A stretch of DNA of 53,913 nucleotides from Streptomyces sp. CT34. Its GTDB lineage: Bacteria > Actinomycetota > Actinomycetes > Streptomycetales > Streptomycetaceae. Below the pieces are notes generated by a model. It was not told where the DNA came from and did no database searches. It was given only the letters and a program-made list of their open reading frames with translations. Where the stretch lies: the NCBI RefSeq assembly GCF_000805335.1, contig NZ_KN708638.1:7166416-7220328 (forward strand). The letters run 5' to 3'. The translations under genes and the position numbers were made by a program. Positions 26,552-35,078 of the stretch are shown here, in pieces. The stretch's first letter is position 1, and every line of letters begins with the position of its first letter.

Positions 26552-28165
26552 TCACCGCCTCGCCTTGTAGCCCACGACCGTCATCATCCCCGACTCCGAG
26601 TGGTAGACGTTGTGGCAGTGCAGCATCCACAGCCCCGGGTTGTCGGCGTCGAAATCGACCGAGACCTCCTTGTCCGGCAGGACGATCGTGGTGTCCTTGC
26701 GGGGACCGCCGTCGGGGAGCGCGAAGGTGTGCCCGTGCAGATGCATCGGGTGCCACATCGCCGTCTTGTTGTGGAAGGTGATCCGTACCCGCTCCCTTTC
26801 GCGTACGGGATAGCGCTGCGAATCCGTGTACGGCTTCCCGTTGATCGCCCAGTCCCAGTCGTCCATGGAGCCGGTGAGATCCATCTTGATGGTGCGGTCG
26901 GGGGCGCGGTTCGAGAGCCGTACCGATTCGTCGCACTTGAACTTGTCCGCGCTCAGCCCCCCGCTCCGCAGCTCCGTCGGGCGGATCTTCTCGTTGGGCG
27001 CATCGCCGACGCCGGTCCGCAGAAGGGCCTGTGCGGTCTTGTTGTTGCTGCCTGCGGAGAGCGCGGTGAGTGGGAAGACGCCGTCCTTCGCGGTGACCAG
27101 GACGTCGAAGCGCTCGCCCATGGCGATCAGCAGGCTGTCGGTCTCCTTGTGCTGCACCGGCCAGCCGTCGATGTGCGTCACGGTCATGTTGTGACCGCCG
27201 AGCGCGACCCGGTAGGCGGTGTCGGCAGCCGCGTTGATGAGGCGGATCCGGATGCGCTGGCCGGGCTTGGCGCGGAAGGTCTCCCGGTCCCTGGCCACCC
27301 GGCCGTTCATGATGTGGAACGGATGGTCCACGCTGTCCGAGGGGTCGTCGGCCAGCGGGTGCATGGCGTGTCTGCGCGCCCGGGACACGGCGGAAGCCGC
27401 CGCCCGACCGCCCCGCATCTGCGTCTCGCTGTGGCCCATGGACCCGCCGCCGGGCTTCTTCTTGTTCAGTTCGGCCAGCACCGCGTCCGGAGTCACTCCG
27501 TCGACCCCGTCGAGCCAGTCGTCGATCAGGACGATCCACTCGTGGTCGTACGAAAGGGGCTCGCGGGGGTCCTCGATGATCAACGGCGCGTACAGCCCGC
27601 GGTCCAGCTGCACGCCGACGTGCGGATGGATCCAGTGGGTACCGGGTGTGGTGGCCGTGAAGAGGTAGTCGTAGGTGGCGCCGGGCTTCACGGCGCGCTG
27701 GGTGATGTCAGGGGAGCCGTCCATGTCGTTGCGGATCTGCACCCCGTGCCAGTGGACGGTGGTGGATTGCGGGAGGCGGTTGTGGACGGTCACGGCGATC
27801 TTGTCGCCCGCGTTGGCCCGGAGCGGTTTGCCGGGCAGCAGGCCGTCGTACGCCCAGGTGCTGACGACCGTGCCGCCCATGTCGAAGTCGCTCTCGGCGG
27901 CGGTCAGCGAGAAGCGGCGCACGGGGCCCGCCCCCCGGTGGCTCTCCCTCGCCATGACCTCCGGACCGTTCGGGGAGACGTAACCGGACGGGGCCTGGTG
28001 GCCGTGGGTGCCGTGCGAGCCGGGGTCGGGCGGGGGAGGCGTGCCGTGGGAGCGGGGCCTGCCGTTCTTGGCGTCCAGGGCGATGGCCCCGGTGGAGGCC
28101 AGCAACCCACTGCCGGCGGCGGCGATACCTGCGCCGAGCAGGGCGCGTCTGGAGTGCGTACGCAT
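26552..28165 (-). CDS. Multicopper oxidase (Tat-exported, three cupredoxin domains)
   Basis: A 537-residue copper oxidase. The N-terminus SRRALLGAGIAAAG is a twin-arginine signal. A His/Pro/Gly-rich linker follows, then three cupredoxin domains. The copper sites are all present: HWHG near residue 138, HWIHPHVG near 180, HPMHLHGH near 475 and HCHNVYHSESGM near 515. The axial ligand after the last motif is Met, expected for a type 1 site of higher potential. Such enzymes oxidise Cu(I), phenols or metals outside the membrane. A GAGGTG lies 11 bases before the ATG. A charged insertion around 240-280 with GHSETQMRGG and HAMHPLADD is longer than in the compact relatives. Confidence 0.94.
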   Translation of the reverse strand: MRTHSRRALLGAGIAAAGSGLLASTGAIALDAKNGRPRSHGTPPPPDPGSHGTHGHQAPSGYVSPNGPEVMARESHRGAGPVRRFSLTAAESDFDMGGTVVSTWAYDGLLPGKPLRANAGDKIAVTVHNRLPQSTTVHWHGVQIRNDMDGSPDITQRAVKPGATYDYLFTATTPGTHWIHPHVGVQLDRGLYAPLIIEDPREPLSYDHEWIVLIDDWLDGVDGVTPDAVLAELNKKKPGGGSMGHSETQMRGGRAAASAVSRARRHAMHPLADDPSDSVDHPFHIMNGRVARDRETFRAKPGQRIRIRLINAAADTAYRVALGGHNMTVTHIDGWPVQHKETDSLLIAMGERFDVLVTAKDGVFPLTALSAGSNNKTAQALLRTGVGDAPNEKIRPTELRSGGLSADKFKCDESVRLSNRAPDRTIKMDLTGSMDDWDWAINGKPYTDSQRYPVRERERVRITFHNKTAMWHPMHLHGHTFALPDGGPRKDTTIVLPDKEVSVDFDADNPGLWMLHCHNVYHSESGMMTVVGYKARR

Positions 28166-28995
28166 AGGAAAGGCACCTCGTGGCGATCGTGTCGGTGTGA
28201 TGGGGGGTCGGTGAGGGGCACTGCCGGGGGCGTCGGCGACTAGGCGCGCTCCTCCACGCGCGGCACCAACAATCGGGCGAGGGCGTCCGGCGCGGCAGCG
28301 GACGTATCGGCCGACGGCCGTACGGCCGGTGGGCGGGGCGGACGTCCGCCGGGCCGGACGTCCGGCGGACGGAGCGCGGGCCGGTACCGGGGAGGCGGCG
28401 GAGAGCCGGCGTACGGAAGGAGGGCTCGGCCGTACGGACCGAGGCGGGGTCCATGGCGCCGCCGTCGGTGTCCGAGGCCGATCGGCCGGCTTGCTGGTGC
28501 ACCGTCATGTCGTCATGATCGGACGCTTCTTGGCACACCGTCATGCCGAGATGCGCCATCCGGGCCGACGCCCCGTGCACCCCACCCCGAACGGCGTCGG
28601 CCTCCAGGGGCCCGGGCCGTCCGGCAGGCCCGGTTCCGGCAGGCCGCTGCTCCCGGCTTCGCATCGCTGCCGACGTGCCGGGTGGTGCTCCTGGGTCGAT
28701 GGCCTGTTCGACGTGGGTTCGCTTGTCGCCCACTGCGTCGACGCTCTCGACGCTCTCGGCGATCCGGGCTCGGGTGCCGCGGTGGGGGAGTGCGGTGGGT
28801 TCGGCCGCGCCGCCCGGGATCGACTGGGGCGCGGAAGCGGACCGGGGTGGCGTTCGCGACGGTGCGCTCGCGATGGCGACCCATCTTGCCCTGTCGACCC
28901 CGGGTCCGGGACCGCCGCAGGTGAGCGGGCGTCCGCATGCTCTCCACCGGGTGTCGTGCACCCGTTCGGGGTGGCTGTCGGCACATCAGTTTGAA

Positions 28996-29024
28996 TCAAC
29001 TCCCCTTGAAAGCAGGGGAGTTGA
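28996..29024. promoter_or_regulatory. Perfect 10-bp inverted repeat in an AT-rich patch
   Basis: TCAACTCCCC, nine bases, GGGGAGTTGA. It lies about 340 bases upstream of cvnA at the edge of an AT-rich stretch. It could be an operator, a terminator or the end of a lost mobile element; the sequence does not decide. Confidence 0.4.
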
Positions 29025-29307
29025 ACGCTTGTGCAACTTCTGTTTTTCGTACACGAGTACATACCGATGGTATATGCAGTAGGCCCACCCGACGGTCTTG
29101 AAAGGGCTATGCTCCCTGTTGCGCAGCGAGTTGTGGCGACTACGGCTAGTCGTCGCCTGCTGCTGCGGTGCCGCCGACTGCACGAAGGTTCGGGCGTCCT
29201 GGGACCCGGCTTCCATGTGGGCGGAACACCACCGCGACCGCGCCCGCGGCAAGCGCCGCGCGTGTGATCCGGTGGCTGTCGAGCCTGTTCACGCGGCCCC
29301 GCGCGAT

Positions 29308-29327
29308 GGTGTGTACCCACACACACC
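29308..29327. promoter_or_regulatory. 7-bp inverted repeat upstream of cvnA
   Basis: GGTGTGT, six bases, ACACACC, ending 36 bases before the chosen cvnA start. Position fits an operator or leader hairpin; there is no other support. Confidence 0.3.
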
Positions 29328-29362
29328 GGACAGTCGCTCCGTCCCTTCATCACGCCCTTAGG

Positions 29363-30871
29363 ATGCCGATGGCTCGTGCTGGCTCGTCACCCGGAGGCTG
29401 GCGGTCCACGTCAACCTCCTTGTGGATACTCCCTCCCGCCCTGGTTGGCGCCTGTACCGCCGCCGCCCTGTCACTGGCGTCGTCGAGCGCCATCGCACCG
29501 GTTGCCCTGTGCGGCGCCGCATCGGCCGCGACCGTGGCCGTCGTCGCCGGAGAGGCGGTGCGCAGGGGGCGCACGATCTCCGAACTGCGCAGGCAGCATG
29601 CCGAACAAGAAGCGCAGCTACGTCAATACCTGGTCGACCAGGAGATCGAGACGGTACGGCTCGCCAAGGAGTTGCTGCCGGTCCTGGTCGCACGGCTCCA
29701 ACGAGGCGAGTTCGGCGAGGAGGTGCTGCGCGACGTCGACTACGACTCCAGGGTCAGCCCCGAGTTCGCCGCCGCCCACGAGGCCGTGCTGCGCTCGGTG
29801 GTCGAAGCGGTGGAGGCGGAGGAAGGGCTGCGCGACTCGGCGCAGCGGGCCTTCGTCAACATCGCGCGCCGCGTCCAGGCCATTGTCCACCAACAGGCCC
29901 AGGATCTACGGGAGATGGAGGACAAACACGGACAACTACCGGACGTCTTCGGCGACTTGCTCCACCTCGACCACGCCACCGCGCTCGTCGGACGCCTCGC
30001 CGACAGCATCGCCGTACTCGGCGGGGCCCGGCCGGGGCGCCAATGGCAGCAGACCGTACCGCTGTTCAACGTGCTGCGCGGCGCGATGTCGCGGATCATC
30101 GACTACCAGCGGGTCGACCTCCACTCGGTGGCCGAGATCGCCATCGTCGGGCCCGCGGTCGAGCCGCTGATCCACGCCCTGGCCGAGCTGCTCGACAACG
30201 CCACCCGATACTCGCCGCCGCAGACCCGGGTCCACCTCACGGCGACCGAGGTGCAGTCCGGCATCGCGGTCGAGATCGAGGACGCCGGGGTCGGCCTCAC
30301 CAACGAAGCACGCCAACGTGCCGAGCGGGTACTGGCGCAGGCGTCGGCCGGCCTGGACCTCGACGACCTGGGGGAAACCCCGCGGCTCGGCCTGGCGGTC
30401 GTCGGCCGCCTCGCCCAGGCCAACAACTTCTCCGTCTCGCTCCGCCCGTCCGCGTACGGCGGTGTGCGGGCGGTCCTGACGGTTCCTCAGGAAGCGACCA
30501 CCGCGACTCCCACCCCCGGCGGGCAGATCGCCCGCGCGGCCACCCTGCCGCCGCCCAGGCCGCGGATCAGGCCGCTGGCCACGCCCCGGCCCCGGGACAT
30601 CGAGGAGGCGGAAGCGGCGACGGCACCCGCGACCGATGTCAACGGCCTGCCGCAGCGCCGGCGGAGGCGCATCGCGGGTGCTCCGATGCCGCCCCGGACC
30701 CGATCGGCTCCGGCGGATCCCGGACGCGCGTCCGGGGGCCCGACGCCGGCCGAACCCCCCGCCCAGCCGGGGATGTGGCTGGCCGCCTTCCAGCAGGCAG
30801 TTTCCGGGGAGGCGCCGTCGGGCGGCCACGACCGCCCGAACAGTGACGAGTCGCCAGGAAAGGATGAATGA
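29363..30871 (+). CDS. cvnA: Conservon protein CvnA, membrane-bound sensor kinase-like ATPase
   Basis: About 500 residues and the first gene of a five-gene conservon. Two hydrophobic segments near the N-terminus (about 21-65) anchor it. A coiled stretch follows, with LLHLDHATALVGRLADS in the position of a dimerisation helix. The ATP-binding domain shows ELLDNATRYSPP (N box), EDAGVGLT (G1) and LGLAVVGRLAQ (G2) around residues 275-370. The C-terminal ~130 residues are Pro/Arg-rich and disordered. In other Streptomyces CvnA-D form a membrane-associated complex resembling G-protein signalling. Start codons at 29363 and 29369 are both possible, and the frame is open farther upstream. Its stop overlaps cvnB by eight bases. 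Confidence 0.94.
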   Translation: MPMARAGSSPGGWRSTSTSLWILPPALVGACTAAALSLASSSAIAPVALCGAASAATVAVVAGEAVRRGRTISELRRQHAEQEAQLRQYLVDQEIETVRLAKELLPVLVARLQRGEFGEEVLRDVDYDSRVSPEFAAAHEAVLRSVVEAVEAEEGLRDSAQRAFVNIARRVQAIVHQQAQDLREMEDKHGQLPDVFGDLLHLDHATALVGRLADSIAVLGGARPGRQWQQTVPLFNVLRGAMSRIIDYQRVDLHSVAEIAIVGPAVEPLIHALAELLDNATRYSPPQTRVHLTATEVQSGIAVEIEDAGVGLTNEARQRAERVLAQASAGLDLDDLGETPRLGLAVVGRLAQANNFSVSLRPSAYGGVRAVLTVPQEATTATPTPGGQIARAATLPPPRPRIRPLATPRPRDIEEAEAATAPATDVNGLPQRRRRRIAGAPMPPRTRSAPADPGRASGGPTPAEPPAQPGMWLAAFQQAVSGEAPSGGHDRPNSDESPGKDE

Positions 30872-31283
30872 GCACGTGACGCAGCAGCGGCTCAATATGG
30901 ACTGGATGCTCAAAGACCTGGCGTCCAGCGTTCCGTTCACCCGCCACGTCGTGGTGTTGTCCTCGGACGGCCTGTGCATGGCCAAGTACGGAACCGACAC
31001 GGACACCGCCGACCGCCTGGCCGCGGCCTGCGCTGGTCTCCAGAGCCTGTCGGGGGCCGTGGCGGCCGAGTTCCCGGACGGTGACGGGACCATGAGACTC
31101 GTCGTGATCGAGGTCGGCGGGGGCTTCTTCTACCTGATGGCGGCCGGCGCCAGAGCCTATCTCGCGGTGCTGGCCGACGACGGGGTGGACGCCGGCCTGA
31201 TGGGGCAGCGCATGCGGGACCTGGTGGCGCGGATCGGTCAGCACCTCACCAGTCCGCCGCGTGCCGACGGGCAGGTCACATGA
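30864..31283 (+). CDS. cvnB: Conservon protein CvnB, roadblock/LC7 domain
   Basis: A 139-residue roadblock/LC7 protein, the family that acts as co-regulator or GTPase-activating partner of MglA-like GTPases. The fold is visible as LNMDWMLKDLASSVPFTRH, LSSDGLCMAKYG and the C-terminal LVARIGQHL helix. The ATG at 30864 lies inside the last codons of cvnA and has CAGGAAAGG in front; the product overlaps the next gene by four bases (ATGA). The arrangement A-B-C-D without gaps argues for a stoichiometric complex. Confidence 0.95.
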   Translation: MNEHVTQQRLNMDWMLKDLASSVPFTRHVVVLSSDGLCMAKYGTDTDTADRLAAACAGLQSLSGAVAAEFPDGDGTMRLVVIEVGGGFFYLMAAGARAYLAVLADDGVDAGLMGQRMRDLVARIGQHLTSPPRADGQVT

Positions 31284-31654
31284 GCGACGGCCCCCAACAC
31301 GAAGGGCGAAAAGACTGGGAGGAAGGCGGCCCCGAGCGGCTCTACGTCGTCACGGCGGGCCGGAGCCGCCCCGCCGAGCAGGCGGCCCTGGACCTGGTCA
31401 CGCTGATCGTGTCCCGCGACGCGCCCACCTCGGGCATGCAACCCGAGCACGCCGCGATCATACGCATGTGCAACTACCCGCTGTCGGTTGCCGAGATCTC
31501 CGCCTACCTGCACCTGCCGGCCAGCACGGTGACGGTGCTCCTGGCGGATCTGCTCGACGGCGGACACGTCGAGGCCCGGGCCCCGATCCCGGCCGCAGCC
31601 TTGCCCGATATCGAACTTCTGGAGGCGGTGATGCATGGACTGCAACGTCTCTGA
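31280..31654 (+). CDS. cvnC: Conservon protein CvnC, DUF742
   Basis: A 124-residue DUF742 protein, found nearly only in conservons. RLYVVTAGRSRP opens the domain, and PLSVAEISAYLHLPASTVTVLLADL forms a winged-helix-like segment, so DNA or protein contact is plausible; the family has no assigned biochemical activity. It begins with an ATGA overlap with cvnB and its last 20 bases overlap cvnD. Confidence 0.95.
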   Translation: MSDGPQHEGRKDWEEGGPERLYVVTAGRSRPAEQAALDLVTLIVSRDAPTSGMQPEHAAIIRMCNYPLSVAEISAYLHLPASTVTVLLADLLDGGHVEARAPIPAAALPDIELLEAVMHGLQRL

Positions 31655-32258
31655 GGCCCTCGCAGGGCCCCGGATCGAGGACCAGTTGCCCGCCTCGGCC
31701 GCTGCCGCGGTCAAGGTGGTGATCGTCGGAGGCTTCGGGGTCGGCAAGACCACGATGGTCGGCTCGGTGAGCGAGATCCGGCCATTGACCACCGAGGAGA
31801 TGATGACCAAGGCCGGGGCCGACGTGGACGACATCGCCGGGGTGGAACGCAAGACCGCGACCACGGTGGCGATGGACTTCGGCCGGATCAGCCTCAACGA
31901 ACAACTCGTCTTGTACCTGTTCGGCACCCCCGGCCAGGAGCGCTTCTGGTTCCTGTGGAACGGGCTCTTCGAAGGCGCGCTGGGCGCCGTCGTCCTGGTC
32001 GACACCCGCCGGCTGGAGGTCAGCTTCGACGTCATCGGCCGCCTGGAGGACCGCGGGGTCCCCTTCGTCGTCGCGATGAACGCGTTCCCCGACGCCCCGG
32101 TCTACCCCATCTCGGACCTCCGCGCCGCACTGGACCTCCCCGAGACCGTCCCCATCTTCGACTGCGACGCCCGCCACCGCGCTTCGTGCCGTGACGCCCT
32201 GCTGACGCTCATGCGCTACCTGCATTCCCTCACCACCGCAACCCCGGAGCCACAGTGA
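31635..32258 (+). CDS. cvnD: Conservon protein CvnD, small Ras-like GTPase
   Basis: A 207-residue GTPase. The P-loop is VGGFGVGKTT at residues 31-40, the switch II motif is FGTPGQERF near 97, and the G4 position reads VVAMNAFPDA, so the usual NKxD is replaced by NAF, as is common in this bacterial Ras-like subfamily. The gene overlaps cvnC by 20 bases and the P450 gene by four (GTGA), so all five are translationally coupled. CvnD is thought to cycle between GDP and GTP under control of CvnB. Confidence 0.96.
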   Translation: MDCNVSEALAGPRIEDQLPASAAAAVKVVIVGGFGVGKTTMVGSVSEIRPLTTEEMMTKAGADVDDIAGVERKTATTVAMDFGRISLNEQLVLYLFGTPGQERFWFLWNGLFEGALGAVVLVDTRRLEVSFDVIGRLEDRGVPFVVAMNAFPDAPVYPISDLRAALDLPETVPIFDCDARHRASCRDALLTLMRYLHSLTTATPEPQ

Positions 32259-33700
32259 CGCCCCCTTCCCCCGACACCTCCCACCACGACTCGACACTCG
32301 CCCCTCCGCCGGGCTGCCCCGCCCATGCCCACGCGGCTCCCGGCGGCACGGTGCGGTTGTACGGCCCCGAGTACGAAGCCGACCCGATGCGCGTCTTCGA
32401 GCAACTGCGCGCCACGCACGGCGCGGTCGCCCCGGTCCTGCTCACCGGAGACCTGCCGGGCTGGCTGGTCCTCGGCTACCGCGAGATCCTGGAGGTACTG
32501 CGGACACCGAGCCGGTTCACCCACGACTCCCGGATCTGGAACCAGTTGAGGGAAAACAGGGTTCCGCAGGACTCACCCATGCTGCCGGTGATCGCCTGGC
32601 GGCCCGACTGCCGGTTCGCCGACGGCGAGGAACACCAGCGACTGCGCGACGCGATCAACGAGAGCATGGGGCGATTCGACCGGCGCGGCATCCGCCGCTA
32701 CGTCACCCGCTTCACCCACCAGCTGATCGACGAATTCGCCTCTGACGGCCACGCCGAGCTGGTGACGCAGTTCGCACAGCAACTTCCCATGCTCGTCCTG
32801 ACGCAGCTACTGGGGATGCCGGAAGAGTACGGGCCGCGCATCGTGGAGGCGGCCACCGAGCTGGTCAAGGGCTCCGAGAAGGCGGTCGCCAGCAACCAGT
32901 ACATCATGGAGGTGCTGGCGGAACTCGTGGCGCGCAAACACACCGCGCCCGGCCCGGACCTCGCGTCGTGGCTCATCGACCACCCCGCCAAGCTGAACGA
33001 CGAAGAGATCGTCAATCACCTGTGGCTCGCTCTCCTCGCAGCCAACGAGAACACCACCAGCCTGATGGCGAGCACACTGCGGATGGTGCTCACCGATCAG
33101 CGCTTCCGTGCCTCGCTGACGGGTGGCCATATGACGCTTCCCGACGCTGTGGAACAGGTGCTATGGGACGAGCCGCCGACCATCGTGATCCCCGCTCGGT
33201 GGGCCACGGGTGACACCGAGCTCGCCGAGCATTCCATCCGAGCCGGAGACATCCTTGTGCTCGGTGTGGGCGCCGGGAACGTCGACTCGGTGGTCCGCCC
33301 CGATCTCAACACTCCGATGCACGGCAACCGTTCGCACCTCGCCTTCGGAGGCGGGCCGCACGAGTGCCCTGGCCGCGACGTGGCACGTGCCATCGCCGAC
33401 ACGGCCATCGACACCCTGCTGATGCGGTTGCCCGACGCGCAACTCTCGGTTCTTGAGGACGAGTTGAGCTGGCGATCCAGCAGTTGGACCCGCCATCTGA
33501 TGGCGCTGCCGGTGCAGTTCGCTCCGCGCCGGGTCGACCCCGCCTCGGTTGCGCATAGTCGTCGCAGCATCGCGGTACGGCCCGGGCCGGACTCGACGCC
33601 CGTAGAGGTCGCAGGAACCACGCAGTCGCCGCCCGTTCCCCCACGGCGGCCCCGACGGTCCTGGTGGCATTCGGTGAAGCGGCGGCTGCTGCGCTCGTAG
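32255..33700 (+). CDS. cvnE: Conservon cytochrome P450 (CYP157-like) without the ExxR motif
   Basis: A 481-residue P450 and the last gene of the conservon. The haem-ligand loop is intact: FGGGPHECPGRD with Cys371. The K-helix, which should contain ExxR, reads QVLW at 301-304, so both the Glu and the Arg are missing. The I-helix reads AANENTTSLM instead of the usual (A/G)Gx(D/E)T. Loss of ExxR is known for CYP157 members, which are also conservon-linked, so I assign it to that group. The last ~60 residues are an extra Pro/Arg-rich basic tail ending RRPRRSWWHSVKRRLLRS. The catalytic substrate is unknown. Confidence 0.93.
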   Translation: MTPPSPDTSHHDSTLAPPPGCPAHAHAAPGGTVRLYGPEYEADPMRVFEQLRATHGAVAPVLLTGDLPGWLVLGYREILEVLRTPSRFTHDSRIWNQLRENRVPQDSPMLPVIAWRPDCRFADGEEHQRLRDAINESMGRFDRRGIRRYVTRFTHQLIDEFASDGHAELVTQFAQQLPMLVLTQLLGMPEEYGPRIVEAATELVKGSEKAVASNQYIMEVLAELVARKHTAPGPDLASWLIDHPAKLNDEEIVNHLWLALLAANENTTSLMASTLRMVLTDQRFRASLTGGHMTLPDAVEQVLWDEPPTIVIPARWATGDTELAEHSIRAGDILVLGVGAGNVDSVVRPDLNTPMHGNRSHLAFGGGPHECPGRDVARAIADTAIDTLLMRLPDAQLSVLEDELSWRSSSWTRHLMALPVQFAPRRVDPASVAHSRRSIAVRPGPDSTPVEVAGTTQSPPVPPRRPRRSWWHSVKRRLLRS

Positions 33701-33734
33701 TATGACGGTCGTGAGGCCGCACCCGGTGACGGGC

Positions 33735-33770
33735 GCCGGTTCAGGGAGCCGCGGGGCGCCCTGAACCGGC
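33735..33770 (+). terminator. Perfect 12-bp hairpin after the conservon
   Basis: GCCGGTTCAGGG (33735-33746), a 12-base loop, and CCCTGAACCGGC (33759-33770). It starts 34 bases after the P450 stop and also lies beyond the 3' end of the broken minus-strand gene, so it could end transcription from both sides. Confidence 0.75.
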
Positions 33771-33777
33771 GAGCTGG

Positions 33778-34014
33778 CTACGACATCTCCTGCCCGACCA
33801 CGGAATCCCGGTCTTCGATACGCGGGGACTTCCTGACGCACTGGACGCAGGTCCGGTCGTAGCGGCCGGTGGCCAGGTCCTAGTCGTAGTTGCCGCGCGT
33901 CCAGTCGTGGTTGGCCTCCACGAAGCGGTCACACGCTTCCGCCTCGCCCCACAGCCTGCCGTGACCCCATGGGACGGCAAGGCAAGTACTAGGAAGAGAC
34001 CGCATCTTCGGCAT
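33778..34014 (-). pseudogene. Small CxxC protein gene broken by an in-frame TAG
   Basis: Read from an ATG at 34014, the minus strand gives a compact coding-like sequence: RLWGEAEACDRFVEANH, then DWTRGNYD, a TAG codon at 33880-33882, then DLATGRYDRTCVQCVRKSP and a stop at 33778. The codon after YD would be a Tyr codon (TAC) with one base change, and the frame continues in good coding composition, with a CVQC pair suitable for metal binding. I do not recognise the family. Either a nonsense mutation inactivated it, or the two halves are chance. Confidence 0.55.
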
Positions 34015-34076
34015 CTACGCCACCAACGAGGACGCCCTCAAACCCTGTGTCGTTCGGCGTTCGCGCGCCGTTGCGT

Positions 34077-35078
34077 TCACAGCAGTTGATGGGCGCTCCA
34101 CGGCGTGGCCTCGCGTTCTGCGTTCTCTGGGGTGTAACGCCCTGTCTGCTTGGTCCATTGGTAATAGCCAGCGATCCAGTCTTGAAGCCCTGCAACATAG
34201 CAGTCGAGGTTGGTCCGGTCTTGTCGGGGTAAGCTTCTATACTGGCTTGACGCGAGCAGGAGCCTATGGCGCCACTGGAATCGTGCGATTGCTTCCTGGG
34301 CCATACGCGCGACCGTTGAGGTGGCTTCGCCGCGTTGCATTCCTGTGCTTCTTTCGAGGAGGAATACGGCATTGTTGGTGTCGCCCGTGAACTCTTCCTT
34401 GGGCAGTGAGTCGATGTCGTTGGCCAGCGCCACGAAGTAGTTCACGTCTTCCCGCAGACCGAGGATGTGCGGGTTGGAGCGCATGCGTGTATCGATCTCG
34501 AACCGGCCGCCTCGTTCGATGGCGTCGATGGAGGGTTCCACGCCCAGCGCCCACTGCCGCTGCTTGAGGTAGAGGTCCAAGCTGATCGGTTCGCTCTGGC
34601 GAACTCGGTTCTCGGCCTCGTGGATGTAGCTGACAAAGAATCTTTGGCAGCTCCAGCGGAACTGCTGGCACCAGCTGCTGGACATGCCAGTGAGCATGCG
34701 TGCCAGGATGTCGCAGAACGCGCGCCCCAGTCTGCTTCGGGAGCAATTCCGCGCGCCTTGCGGCGCGTACATGATCGCCATGAACTCTCCCATCGCGTCG
34801 ATGGGACCGTCCGGGGTCTTCCCCCGGTTTCCGGCGAACTGGTCGTCGTAGAGGAACATGAACGTCTCGAAGTCGACGAGTAGTTTGATGTCCTCACTAT
34901 CCGCGCGTGGATAGACATAGCAGTACAGCTCGGCGAAACTGCTTGTCCGGTAACGCTCGATGGACAGTCCGGAGTCAAACAGCTCGTGCTTCAGCATCCA
35001 GGAGATGTTGTCCTCCCGGACCTGGTCGAGGTAGGGGTTGCTGCGGCAGGAGAAAGGGACATTCACCGTGGCTTTCAC
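34077..35078 (-). CDS. Class I terpene synthase
   Basis: A 333-residue bacterial terpene cyclase. The aspartate-rich metal motif is LYDDQFAG (Asp78, Asp79), with Ala in the fifth place of DDxxD, and the second motif is NDIDSLPKEE near residue 220 (NDxxSxxxE, complete). The end has the usual RY pair (GRYTPENAERE). Size and motifs fit a mono- or sesquiterpene synthase; the product cannot be read from the sequence. The start is GTG at 35078 with GAGGTG upstream, overlapping the P450 stop by four bases (GTGA). The two form a translationally coupled cyclase-oxygenase pair. The gene is noticeably less GC-rich than its surroundings. Confidence 0.93.
   Translation of the reverse strand: MKATVNVPFSCRSNPYLDQVREDNISWMLKHELFDSGLSIERYRTSSFAELYCYVYPRADSEDIKLLVDFETFMFLYDDQFAGNRGKTPDGPIDAMGEFMAIMYAPQGARNCSRSRLGRAFCDILARMLTGMSSSWCQQFRWSCQRFFVSYIHEAENRVRQSEPISLDLYLKQRQWALGVEPSIDAIERGGRFEIDTRMRSNPHILGLREDVNYFVALANDIDSLPKEEFTGDTNNAVFLLERSTGMQRGEATSTVARMAQEAIARFQWRHRLLLASSQYRSLPRQDRTNLDCYVAGLQDWIAGYYQWTKQTGRYTPENAEREATPWSAHQLL

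Larger units (their letters stand above)
28166..29362. other. 1.2-kb region without a supported gene
   Basis: Open frames here (for example plus 28329-28994) have frame-shift composition and no domain. On the minus strand an open frame without start codon (28240-28512) ends DALARLLVPRVEERA, which reads like a real C-terminus and could be a gene remnant. The right part, 28980-29110, is clearly lower in GC than the surroundings and holds the hairpin at 28996-29024, so the conservon promoter is probably near. Confidence 0.4.

Noticed and set aside
28329..28994. A 221-codon plus frame between the oxidase and the conservon
   Set aside because: Low-complexity Gly/Arg composition, no ribosome site, no family.
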